This document shows, piece by piece, positions 41,575-51,151 of a DNA stretch of 64,000 nucleotides. Under the pieces are notes generated by a model. The model had not been told where the DNA came from, did no database searches, and was given only the letters and a program-made list of their open reading frames with translations. Location of the stretch: contig JBARRR010000041.1 in assembly GCA_049644325.1 (NCBI GenBank), positions 33,677-97,676 on the forward strand, written 5' to 3'. Within the stretch, counting starts at the first letter, position 1; each line of letters starts with the position of its first letter. This DNA comes from DASZHA01 sp049644325 (GTDB lineage Bacteria; Chloroflexota; Dormibacteria; DASZGP01). The position numbers and the translations under genes were made by a program.

Positions 41575-42911
41575 GCCTCCTCCCTCATCTCGCGCAAGCG
41601 CCGCCGCCGCGACCAAACGATCGCAACCGCGCCCGCCAGCGCCGACGCCTCCCACAGGTAGAACCAGAGGATGAATGGTGGTCTCAGCGCGCCGGCCAGA
41701 GTTGATGCCGACCTCCCCGAGCCCGCGGCGCCGGTTGCCTTCTTGACCGGCGACGAACCCGACCCGCCAGCCGAGGAGCCGCCGCCGGCGCCGCTACCGG
41801 TCACGTCGTTGAGCGCCGCGGTCACTGGCCCGCTGCCAGAGTTGCCGCCGTTGGAGAGGTCAAACCCGCCGAGTGCCAGTGGCGCAGCCGAGAAGCCATC
41901 AGCATGACCTTCTCCCAGGATGTATTCGACCTGGGTATCGGGTATGCCGGCGGCGGCGTTCCCGGGCTGCTTCGCCTGGATGTCCAGCCCCAGAGCGTCA
42001 ACCGATCCGGTGCCACCGGTTGTCGATTTCTGTGGGGTGACGGTGCGGATCCTGAAGAACGTAGCCTCTCCCGCGCCACCGAGCCCAGGCACGGGTACCG
42101 ACTGCCCCGCCGGTCCCACGGTGATGCCGTTGTTGTCGACCGCGATCGGCTGGCAGGTGGCGGCGGTAGCACAGTACTGGACCTGTCCGGGTGAGACGGT
42201 CGCCGATGGCGTGGCTTTGCCGTTGATGGCAGTCACACTGGTCACCACGTCGGTGTTGGTCACAGTCACGTAGTTGACTGTGCCGCAAACACCGAAGCAG
42301 GCGGACCCAACATGTGAGTGAGTCTTCACCGTGATCTGGCCGCTGGCCGCGACCGAGGTCTCACTGTGGGCAGTTGAGTTGCTGATCGTCTGAACCGGCC
42401 CGGGAGAGCCGGTGTAGGCCCCGTCGGCGTTGGCCTTCAGCTCCTCCGCATGGGCGTCGGCGGTCCCGGTGCCGCTGTCGTGCGGGCCATTGACGTGGTC
42501 AGTGCCTTTACCGGGAGGGTTAGGAAACTGCGCCCGGGCATAGGGCGCTTCCGTCCTAACGAACTCAAGACAGTAGTTGGCCGGCGGCGTGCCATTGTTG
42601 CAGTCGGTGCCAGCGACAGTCGACACCAACGGACCGTAGTCGTCGATGCTGGCCGTGGCTGCGGAGGCAGGCGAGATGTCCTGGCCTGCCTCGGCCAAGG
42701 GGTATCGATTGCCGATTGCTCCCTTCTCGAAGTTGGGGTCGTTGTTGCTGCCAATCACGATGTGCACGCCATCGGCAAAGGCGTTGCCGCCATAGCTGTC
42801 GACAGTGCTCGGCACCGCGGCCAGGCTCGATCCCCCCAACAGCGCGGAGAGCACCAGGAGCGAAATGACCGCAACGGACTTCCTGCTCCTCGGCAACAGC
42901 CTGCTTCTCAT
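41571..42911 (-). CDS. Secreted protein with C-terminal membrane anchor, unknown family
   Basis: A 446-residue protein. It has a signal peptide (residues about 10-33), a mostly beta-type, Gly/Ser/Thr-rich extracellular region, a Ser/Gly-rich linker (SGAGGGSSAGGSGSSPVKK, about 365-385) and a C-terminal membrane helix followed by SRRRRLREMREEA. It starts within the end of the livGF fusion gene (ATGA), so it is probably made together with the transporter. Two Cys pairs suggest disulfides (ACFGVC; YCATAATC). Confidence 0.65.
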   Translation of the reverse strand: MRSRLLPRSRKSVAVISLLVLSALLGGSSLAAVPSTVDSYGGNAFADGVHIVIGSNNDPNFEKGAIGNRYPLAEAGQDISPASAATASIDDYGPLVSTVAGTDCNNGTPPANYCLEFVRTEAPYARAQFPNPPGKGTDHVNGPHDSGTGTADAHAEELKANADGAYTGSPGPVQTISNSTAHSETSVAASGQITVKTHSHVGSACFGVCGTVNYVTVTNTDVVTSVTAINGKATPSATVSPGQVQYCATAATCQPIAVDNNGITVGPAGQSVPVPGLGGAGEATFFRIRTVTPQKSTTGGTGSVDALGLDIQAKQPGNAAAGIPDTQVEYILGEGHADGFSAAPLALGGFDLSNGGNSGSGPVTAALNDVTGSGAGGGSSAGGSGSSPVKKATGAAGSGRSASTLAGALRPPFILWFYLWEASALAGAVAIVWSRRRRLREMREEA

Positions 42912-44671
42912 TTCGACTCACCCTCGGCGCCCAGCAGCTGGGCCACCACCTCGTCGGCCTCCCGGCCCTCACGCTGGGCGCGCTCCTGGAGCGCGCGTTT
43001 CAGCTCCGATGGGAGCTTGATCGACCACTCGTCCAGCGTCCTCTTCCCGGCTTTCCGACCATTGACCGCAACCGCTTGGTCGGCGACGGCGGTGCCCAGG
43101 TAGGCGCTCGCCAGGATGTTCCGGTCCGCGCGCATCGCTGCCGCCGAGCCCTCGTGGGCGATCGCCCCCTGTTCGAAGACGTAAGCACGATCGGCGATCG
43201 CCAGGGCGGAATCGACGAACTGTTCGACCAGGAAAACCGCGGTGCCCCGGCTGCGGAACAACTCGATATGCTCGAAGAGCTGCTGCACAACCGCCGGCGC
43301 CAGGCCCTGGGACATCTCATCCAGGAAGAGCAGCTTGGGCTGGACCAGCAGCGCGCGCGCCAGGGCGACCATCTGCTGCTGACCGCCGGAAAGCGTACCG
43401 ACGGCCTGGCCCATCCGATCCTTGAGCATCGGGAACGCGTCCAGGGCCGGCGACATGTCCCTGGTCGTGGCTCCGCTGTAGGAGGACAGGCGCAGGGTCT
43501 CCTCGACGGACAGGCTGGGGAACAAGCCCCGGCCCTGGGGGATGTGCATCATCCCCAGCCTGACGATCGCCTCGGCCGGCTTGCGTGTGATGTCGTGGCC
43601 GTCGAATCGCACTGTCCCAGCCTGCGGGCGGATCACGCCCGTAATCGCGCGCAGCGTGGTGGTCTTGCCGGCGCCATTGGCGCCGATGCAGGCGACCACC
43701 TCCCTCTCCCCCACCCGCAGGTCGATCGACCGCACCACCTCGATACCGCCATAACCGGCGGCCAGCCCGTCGACCGTCAGAAGCGGCGGTCCAACGCTGC
43801 TGGTGTCGACAGCGATCCAGGGCTCGGGCTCCTCGGCGACGGCGACGACTTTGGCCCTGGCCCGACGCTTGGGCGCCGGCTTGGGCACCGGTTCCGCGAC
43901 CGGCGAGTCCTTGGTCTCACCGAGATAGGCGGAGATGACCTTGGGATCGTCCCGGACCTGGTCCGGACGGCCCTTCGAGATGAGCTCCCCGAAGTCAAGC
44001 ACGTAGATGTACTCGCATGCCTTCATGACCAGGCTCATGTCGTGGTCGACCAGGAGGATCGAGAGGTCGAAACGATCCCGCAATCGCCCAAGCGCCTCGG
44101 CCAGGGCGCTGGTCTCATCGGCATCCAGCCCTGAGGCCGGTTCGTCGAGGAGCAGCAGCTTGGGCCGCATGCAGAGCGCCCGTGCGATCTCCACGCGACG
44201 CTGGATCCCCACCGGCAGGTCCCCCGCCAGGCGGTCGGTTTGCGGGGTCAGGTCGAGCGCGTGGAGCACGGCCCGAGCTCGCTCGATCGATGCCTTCTCG
44301 GTCCGCACCGCCCACGGCAGTCGCAGCGCATCGGCAATGATGCTGCGCTCCGACAGCGCGTCAAACGGCAGCTGGCAGTTCTCCAGCACGGTCATCGTCG
44401 GCCAAAGCCGTAGGTCTTGGAACGTGCGCGCGATCCCGCGGCGGGCGCGCTCGTGGGGCTGCAGGCGGGTGATCGGCTTGTCACGGTAGCGAATTCTGCC
44501 GCTGCCGGGCTGGAGCACTCCCGAGATACAGTTGAAGAGCGTGGTCTTGCCCGCACCGTTGGGCCCGATCAGGCCCAGGATCTCGCCAGTGTTGAGCTCG
44601 AGGCTGACACGGTCGAGCGCCTTTACACCGCCAAACGACAGCGACAGGTCGTTAACCGTCAGCAGGCTCAC
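42908..44671 (-). CDS. Fused branched-chain-type ABC ATPases (LivG-LivF) with C-terminal ribbon-helix-helix-like tail
   Basis: A 587-residue protein with two full ABC ATPase domains in LivG-LivF order. Walker A motifs are GPNGAGKTT (36-44) and GANGAGKTT (330-338). Signatures are DLPVGIQRR (151-159, usual LivG form) and LSGGQQQ (427-433). A charged linker (255-290) joins them. Residues about 549-581 read IKLPSELKRALQERAQREG plus READEVVAQLL, closely matching the CopG-type ribbon-helix-helix pattern. This tail is not part of normal Liv ATPases. Confidence 0.82.
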   Translation of the reverse strand: MSLLTVNDLSLSFGGVKALDRVSLELNTGEILGLIGPNGAGKTTLFNCISGVLQPGSGRIRYRDKPITRLQPHERARRGIARTFQDLRLWPTMTVLENCQLPFDALSERSIIADALRLPWAVRTEKASIERARAVLHALDLTPQTDRLAGDLPVGIQRRVEIARALCMRPKLLLLDEPASGLDADETSALAEALGRLRDRFDLSILLVDHDMSLVMKACEYIYVLDFGELISKGRPDQVRDDPKVISAYLGETKDSPVAEPVPKPAPKRRARAKVVAVAEEPEPWIAVDTSSVGPPLLTVDGLAAGYGGIEVVRSIDLRVGEREVVACIGANGAGKTTTLRAITGVIRPQAGTVRFDGHDITRKPAEAIVRLGMMHIPQGRGLFPSLSVEETLRLSSYSGATTRDMSPALDAFPMLKDRMGQAVGTLSGGQQQMVALARALLVQPKLLFLDEMSQGLAPAVVQQLFEHIELFRSRGTAVFLVEQFVDSALAIADRAYVFEQGAIAHEGSAAAMRADRNILASAYLGTAVADQAVAVNGRKAGKRTLDEWSIKLPSELKRALQERAQREGREADEVVAQLLGAEGESK

Positions 44672-45720
44672 GATGCGGCCGCTCCCCTGGAGGCGTCCTC
44701 ACTCGGCCCGAAACGCAGCAGCGCGTGCTGCACGATGCGGGCATTCTCTCCCCAGACACCGTCGGGGTAGAGGATCAGCTGCAGGACCAGCAGGGCGCCA
44801 AGGACGGCGTTGAACCACGTCAGTCCGATCTCCTGGTGATTGAGCCCCTCCTCAACCTTCTGGATCAGGTAAGGCAACAGCTGCAGGAAGACCCCACCAA
44901 GGAGCGCGGCGGGGATGAAGCGAATCCCCAACAGCACCGCGAGGGCCGCCAGGGAAAGCGAATGGAAGAAGTCGAATGGCTGCTTGGTCACGCTGCCTTC
45001 AACGATTGGGAAAAACGCGCCCCCCACCCCGGCGATGGCGGCCGAGATCCCGAATGCCAGCAGCTTGTAACGCGTGAGGTCGACCCCCATGGTTGAGGCG
45101 GCGACGTCCGAGTCACGGATGGCCCGGAATCGCCGTCCGCTACCGGAGTCGTGGATGTTGACGACCAACACCGAAACCAGCGCGAACAGACCCAACAGCA
45201 CCCAGTAGATCAGGATCAGGTGGCTGAAATCGAGATTGTTGAAGCTCAGCGGCCCGAGCGTGGCTTCCTCTACCTTCCACCCCGAGAGCCCCCCGTTGAA
45301 CCAGCCGAAGGTTGGGTCCAGGTAGAAGAAGTAGTCAAAGCTCAGCGCGATGCCGACGGTGACGATGGCCAGCAGGATGCCCCGCAGCCGGAGCGCCGGG
45401 ATGCCGACCGCTATGCCCAAGGCGAACGCCAGGACCACCCCTACAGCGGCCGCGATGAAGTAGTTCACACCATGGTTGGCCAGCGCGGCGGTGCCGAACG
45501 CTGCGATCCCCATGAACGTTGCTTGGCAGAACGACACCTGGCCGACGTAGCCGGTCAGGAAGATCACAGAAAGCACCGCAAACGCGTAGAGCACCGACAC
45601 CGCCAGGATCCCGCCCACTGCGATGTTCTTCCAGTCACCTGGGAGCAGCACCGGCACGATGGCCAGGATCGCCAGCGCGCCCAACCCTGCGCCCAGTCGC
45701 CCAAGCCTGCCGACAACCAT
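44668..45720 (-). CDS. Liv-type ABC permease (LivM)
   Basis: A 350-residue permease with about ten membrane helices. VGQVSFCQATFMGIAAFGTA near residue 60, IPALRLRGILLAIVTVGIAL, and the cytoplasmic EAA-like loop (RRFRAIRDSDVAASTMGVDL) are typical of LivM. It starts one base after the livH stop, and its own stop overlaps livGF. The transported substrate is unknown: branched-chain amino acids, urea and aromatic compounds all use this family. Confidence 0.88.
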   Translation of the reverse strand: MVVGRLGRLGAGLGALAILAIVPVLLPGDWKNIAVGGILAVSVLYAFAVLSVIFLTGYVGQVSFCQATFMGIAAFGTAALANHGVNYFIAAAVGVVLAFALGIAVGIPALRLRGILLAIVTVGIALSFDYFFYLDPTFGWFNGGLSGWKVEEATLGPLSFNNLDFSHLILIYWVLLGLFALVSVLVVNIHDSGSGRRFRAIRDSDVAASTMGVDLTRYKLLAFGISAAIAGVGGAFFPIVEGSVTKQPFDFFHSLSLAALAVLLGIRFIPAALLGGVFLQLLPYLIQKVEEGLNHQEIGLTWFNAVLGALLVLQLILYPDGVWGENARIVQHALLRFGPSEDASRGAAAS

Positions 45721-46680
45721 CTACTCGACCTTCAATGACCGCTGCTGGCGCAGCAGGAGCATCGCCAGGATGACGGCGATGGCGATGACCTTGGGCAGAC
45801 CAGTCGACTGGTTGACCCACAGCTTGGGGTAGGTCTCGAGCAGCCCTAGAAGGAATCCCCCCGCCACCGCCAGCGGCAATGAAACCAGGCCTCCGACCAG
45901 CGCCGCCGCCAGGCCATCAACGATCAGCACCGTGAGGCTGACGGTATCGAAGGTGACGCCCACCGAGATCAGCAGGATCCCGGCGATGGCGGCCACCAGG
46001 CTGCCCATCATCCAGGCGACGGACCCAACCAGGTTCACGGGGATGCCGTACAGTCGCGCCGCCACCTCGTCGTCGGAAACGGCCCGCATGGCGATGCCGA
46101 TGCGGGCGTAACGGAGGAAGAGAGCCAGGCCCGCGGCCAGCAACAGGGCGGCCACGATCACCAGCACCTGGTCATAGCCGAAGCGGACGACGCCCAGGTC
46201 GACCGTGAAGCAGAGCAGGTTGCTGTTGGGGCAGCGCGAGCTGTCGAAGAACTGGATCGCGTCGTGGTATTGCGTGCTGCCGAACAGCAGCTGGGCTGAC
46301 GACTGCAGCGCGATCAGGATGCCGACCGTCACCACCGTCTTCACTACCGCCGGACGCCCTCGGATCCAGCGGAAGACGAGGTTCTCCAGCGCCAGGCCTA
46401 GGACCAGCGAGAAGCCGAGCGCCGCCAGGACGCCGATAACGATCGTCCCTGGGTTGCTGAAGGCTGTGTCGGAGGAGTCCGCCAGCGGATGAAGATAGTG
46501 GATGACGGCCCACGCCACGAAGGTTGAGAACATCCCCATCGCCCCCTGGGCCAGGTTGAGGACGCCCGAAACGCGGTAGACCAGCACGATGCCAAGGGCG
46601 GTGAGGGCGAATATCCCGCCGAGAACGATCCCCGCCACCGTCAGCGAGGCGAAGTGCGGGAGAAATGTGGCTAGTAGCAC
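45721..46680 (-). CDS. Liv-type ABC permease (LivH)
   Basis: A 319-residue permease with about eight to nine helices: IVLGGIFALTALGIVLVYRV, LNLAQGAMGMFSTFVAWAVI, the EAA-like RIGIAMRAVSDDEVAARLYG, and GLVSLPLAVAGGFLLGLLE. It overlaps the binding-protein gene by 10 bases, showing tight coupling. Confidence 0.88.
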   Translation of the reverse strand: MLLATFLPHFASLTVAGIVLGGIFALTALGIVLVYRVSGVLNLAQGAMGMFSTFVAWAVIHYLHPLADSSDTAFSNPGTIVIGVLAALGFSLVLGLALENLVFRWIRGRPAVVKTVVTVGILIALQSSAQLLFGSTQYHDAIQFFDSSRCPNSNLLCFTVDLGVVRFGYDQVLVIVAALLLAAGLALFLRYARIGIAMRAVSDDEVAARLYGIPVNLVGSVAWMMGSLVAAIAGILLISVGVTFDTVSLTVLIVDGLAAALVGGLVSLPLAVAGGFLLGLLETYPKLWVNQSTGLPKVIAIAVILAMLLLRQQRSLKVE

Positions 46681-48041
46681 TTCCAGTCGGTATACGTGTG
46701 CCAGGTGCCGTCGGGCGCCGGTTGGGGATCGTGTTTCATAAACACCAGGCAGTGGTTGGGGTCGTGTTTGGGCGCGTTCGTATAGGAAATCGGCTTGGAC
46801 CAGCCGGTGTCGAAGTTGGAGATCGAGTTGAGCGCCTGGACCAGCGACGCCCGCGTCAGGTTGGCGCCGGCGCGCTTGACCGCTTCAACGAAGACCTGGG
46901 CGGCGGACCACGATATCTGTGTGTAGACGTCGAGCGCCGGGACCTGGCTGGGGTAGTAGCGCTGCACAGTGTCGAGGTAGTCACGCACGGTGCCGTTGTC
47001 CTGGTGGTCGAAGGGCGACAGGAACGGCACCAGCGATTGCGCCTTGTTCAGCTGGGTGCTGTAGCGGACCTGCTGGTTGCCCTTGTCGAGGCCCCCGCCG
47101 AAAACGTCAGGGTGCCACCCCACCCGGTTCATGGCCGAGAACAGTCGCGTATAGCTGAATGGGTCCAGCGCCGCAATCAGGGAATCAGGACTCCCCTGCT
47201 GCAGGTTGCTGACGTGGCCGGTGTAATCCTGGTCGGTCGATGCGGCGGGCTCGACCGCGGCCTCGTGGATCCCCTTGGCGTGGAGCGCGTCCTTCAGCGC
47301 CTGTAGCACCGGTGCCACCCACGGCACGTCGTTGATGTAGACGATCGACGGATGCGTCTTTCCGTTCTGCGCCAGCTCGTCGGCAAGCCCCTGTCCATAG
47401 CGCGTGAAGGGGATTGAGACCGGGTACGACAGCGGGTAGTTGTATTCCTCGGGGGTGCCCAGGCCGCCGACGATCGGGATCTGCTGCTGCTGGGCGAGGA
47501 ACTTGACCTCGTCGTTCTCCCCCTTCGGCGCGGTCCAGCCGACGATGGCCAGGACCTTGGCGCTGACCATGTCGTTGGAGCACTGGTGAGTCTGGACATT
47601 GTCGTACTGCGAGTCGCAATACGACAGCTGGAGCTTCCGACCGTTGACACCACCGGCGGCGTTGACCTTGTTGAAGTAGGCGCGCACGGTGTCGCGCTCT
47701 ACCGAGGAGTCGACGGGACCAGTCATGTCGAAAATGCCGCCCACCGTAATCGAGTCGTGGGAAACGCCGGATGCTTCCTGTGTGTTGGCCAGCCCCACCT
47801 GGTTGCGAGCCGCAGCACCGGACGCGCCGCCGGCGCCTCCGCTGCCTGCGGCGCCGGCATCGGCGCTCGGCGTGGCCGAGGCGTCAGTGGAGCTGTCGGC
47901 TGCACTCGCATCGCCTCCCGAAGCGGCGGTCACGCGCTGGTTCTTTGTCGCGTTGTAATCCGCGATAACCGCGTAGCCCAGGCCTGCCCCGAGGACCAGC
48001 GACAGCGTGACAAACGCCACGGCGATCTTTTCGCTAAACAC
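46671..48041 (-). CDS. Liv-type ABC substrate-binding protein
   Basis: A 456-residue type I binding protein (Peripla_BP_6-like): ITVGGIFDMTGPVDSSVERD, then AYFNKVNAAGGVNGRKLQLS, KVLAIVGWTAPKGENDEVKF, and IVYINDVPWVAPVLQALKDA. The N-terminus has a membrane helix (5-27) without a lipobox and an Ala/Ser/Gly-rich linker to residue 80, so it may stay tethered by that helix. It is the first gene of the transporter operon. Substrate not predictable. Confidence 0.85.
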   Translation of the reverse strand: MFSEKIAVAFVTLSLVLGAGLGYAVIADYNATKNQRVTAASGGDASAADSSTDASATPSADAGAAGSGGAGGASGAAARNQVGLANTQEASGVSHDSITVGGIFDMTGPVDSSVERDTVRAYFNKVNAAGGVNGRKLQLSYCDSQYDNVQTHQCSNDMVSAKVLAIVGWTAPKGENDEVKFLAQQQQIPIVGGLGTPEEYNYPLSYPVSIPFTRYGQGLADELAQNGKTHPSIVYINDVPWVAPVLQALKDALHAKGIHEAAVEPAASTDQDYTGHVSNLQQGSPDSLIAALDPFSYTRLFSAMNRVGWHPDVFGGGLDKGNQQVRYSTQLNKAQSLVPFLSPFDHQDNGTVRDYLDTVQRYYPSQVPALDVYTQISWSAAQVFVEAVKRAGANLTRASLVQALNSISNFDTGWSKPISYTNAPKHDPNHCLVFMKHDPQPAPDGTWHTYTDWKCY

Positions 48042-48203
48042 GACAACCTCCCCGACTGCGCATCATCCGCCCAACACAGTAGAGAGCCAAACCAACCCAA
48101 AACCTCCCGCTAGCTTCAGCAACATAGCTCCGCCCGCACGGCTATTGTGCTCGCTGTCTTGTACTTGTAGCACAGACCGGGCCGGCGCTGCGGCCCGGGG
48201 CGC

Positions 48204-48536
48204 CTAGTGAGCTGGGACGGTGAGCCTCTCCCCCTCAAAGATCGGCGCGTCGCCAAGGTTGTTGAGCTTCACGATGTCGTTGACCCGGCTGCGGGTGTCG
48301 TCGTCGGGATAGCGGTCGTTGGCAATGCTCCAGACCGTCTGCCCCGGCTGAACGGTCACCTGCTCAGTACCGCTCCGCCCTCCCCCATATGCCCCCTGGA
48401 TGAAGAAGAGCCAGAGAATGCCGACGCCGACGAGGACGAGGCCGATCTTGATGCGGGCTGCCTTGGCTCGAGGCACCGGCGGCGCGTAATAGCGCGATCG
48501 GCGGTAGGCCTGGTTGGCGTCGGCGTACGAACTCAT
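48204..48536 (-). CDS. LysM small membrane protein, YneA-like SOS cell-division inhibitor candidate
   Basis: A 110-residue protein with a cytoplasmic basic start, one membrane helix (about 29-49) and a C-terminal LysM domain (VTVQPGQTVWSIANDRYPDD, then IVKLNNLGDAPIFEGERLTV). This is the architecture of YneA, the SOS-induced division suppressor of Bacillus. A perfect LexA box lies 15 bases upstream of the ATG. No ribosome site is present; the promoter position suggests a leaderless transcript. Role inferred from architecture plus regulation. Confidence 0.72.
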   Translation of the reverse strand: MSSYADANQAYRRSRYYAPPVPRAKAARIKIGLVLVGVGILWLFFIQGAYGGGRSGTEQVTVQPGQTVWSIANDRYPDDDTRSRVNDIVKLNNLGDAPIFEGERLTVPAH

Positions 48537-48550
48537 GTTCGCATGGTGGC

Positions 48551-48566
48551 ACGAACAGCTGTTCGT
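48551..48566 (-). promoter_or_regulatory. Perfect SOS (LexA) box within the promoter of the LysM gene
   Basis: ACGAACAGCTGTTCGT is a perfect palindrome matching CGAAC-N4-GTTCG. On the minus strand, TTGACA (48566-48571) sits 17 bases before a weak -10 (CACCAT, 48543-48548), so the box fills the space between the two. The distance from the -10 to the ATG at 48536 is about seven bases. Confidence 0.8.
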
Positions 48567-48599
48567 GTCAAGCCGCCTCTGCCGCGCTGAGACCGGGGC

Positions 48600-50015
<1,416 letters not shown>

Positions 50016-50063
50016 CGGTCACCTGGCGGAGTCGACCGTCGCCCCCCCTCTTAGCCGACGTGA

Positions 50064-50321
50064 CTAAACGGCGGTGCGTCCGGTCTTGAAGTAATCGGCG
50101 TTGAGCTCGGTGTAGGCCTTCCACTGCTCCGGGACGTCGTAGTCCACGAAGATGGCGGTCACCGGGCAGGCGGGCTCACAGGCGCCGCAGTCGATGCACT
50201 CCTCGGGGTTGATGTACAGCTGGGGATCCTCGTCGGCGCCGTGGATGCAGTCCACCGGGCAGACATCGACGCAGGACTTGTCCTTGGTACCGATGCAGGG
50301 CTCGGCGATTACATAAGTCAT
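50064..50321 (-). CDS. fdxA: Seven-iron ferredoxin (3Fe-4S/4Fe-4S)
   Basis: An 85-residue ferredoxin. The first cluster set is CIGTKDKSCVDVCPVDC, with the spacing that gives a 3Fe-4S site; the second is CIDCGACEPACPV for a 4Fe-4S cluster. The C-terminal NADYFKTGRTAV is typical of the FdxA type in high-GC bacteria. It carries electrons in the cytoplasm. It is divergent from lexA. Confidence 0.92.
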   Translation of the reverse strand: MTYVIAEPCIGTKDKSCVDVCPVDCIHGADEDPQLYINPEECIDCGACEPACPVTAIFVDYDVPEQWKAYTELNADYFKTGRTAV

Positions 50322-50422
50322 CGGCGGCGTTATCTCCTTCAGTCGCCCATTCGTGGGCGGGGCCGGTTTCTATGGTCAATCATATACAACCGACGGGTGC
50401 CAACCGGACTTTGGGAGGGTGA

Positions 50423-50462
50423 CGAACAAGTGTTTGCACCATACAAACAGATGTGCTACTGT
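50423..50462 (+). promoter_or_regulatory. lexA promoter with overlapping SOS box
   Basis: CGAACAAGTGTTTG (50423-50436) matches CGAAC-N4-GTTYG. It overlaps a -35 TTGCAC (50434-50439), followed after 17 bases by -10 TACTGT (50457-50462). The lexA ATG lies at 50501. The layout fits autorepression by LexA. Confidence 0.78.
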
Positions 50463-50500
50463 TGAACTCGACCACAATAGGCTCAGCGGAGGGAAGGTTA

Positions 50501-51151
50501 ATGCCCGAGGTCTTGACCCACAGGCAGCGCGAAATCCTTGACTACCTCAAGCACATGCTCAAGGAGAAGGCCTACCCTCCGACCGTGCGTGAGATCGGCC
50601 TGGCCATCGGCCTGAGCTCCAGCTCTACCGTGCAGAACCATCTCAACACCCTCGAGCGCAAGGGTTACATCCACCGCGACCCGGCCAAGTCACGGGCCAT
50701 CGAGCTGGTCGAGAAGGACCCAGTGGACGACCGCGACAACAGGTACGGTCGCATCATCAGCCTCCCGATCATCGGCCAGGTTGCCGCCGGTACCCCGGTG
50801 CTGGCGGAGCAGAACATCGAGGACCGCGTCGAGATGACGGGCACGTTGTTCGGCGAGGACTCCTTCCTCCTGCGGGTCAAGGGCGACAGCATGATCGACG
50901 ACGGCATCCTTGACGGCGACCTGGTGGCGGTCAAGCCGCAGCCCGAGGCCACCAACGGCTCGGTCGTAGTAGCGCGAATCGACAACCCCGACACCGGCGA
51001 ACCAGAGGCCACCGTCAAACGGATTTACCGCGAGGCCGACGGCTTCCGATTGGAACCCGCCAACGCGGCTTACTCGACGATCAGGGTCCCAGACCTCACG
51101 GTCGAGGGTGTGGTCATCGGCGTTCTACGCGTCAGCCCGCGCGGGCTCTAG
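50501..51151 (+). CDS. lexA: LexA repressor
   Basis: A 216-residue protein. The N-terminal winged helix (LTHRQREILDYLKHMLKEKA, then PTVREIGLAIGLSSSSTVQN) is followed by the self-cleavage domain: cleavage site VAAGTP (Ala-Gly), nucleophile Ser in KGDSMIDDGI, and Lys in ATVKRIYRE. ATG 50501 has GGAGGGAAGG just before it. It represses DNA-damage genes and cuts itself when RecA is active. Its end overlaps hflX by 20 bases convergently. Confidence 0.95.
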   Translation: MPEVLTHRQREILDYLKHMLKEKAYPPTVREIGLAIGLSSSSTVQNHLNTLERKGYIHRDPAKSRAIELVEKDPVDDRDNRYGRIISLPIIGQVAAGTPVLAEQNIEDRVEMTGTLFGEDSFLLRVKGDSMIDDGILDGDLVAVKPQPEATNGSVVVARIDNPDTGEPEATVKRIYREADGFRLEPANAAYSTIRVPDLTVEGVVIGVLRVSPRGL

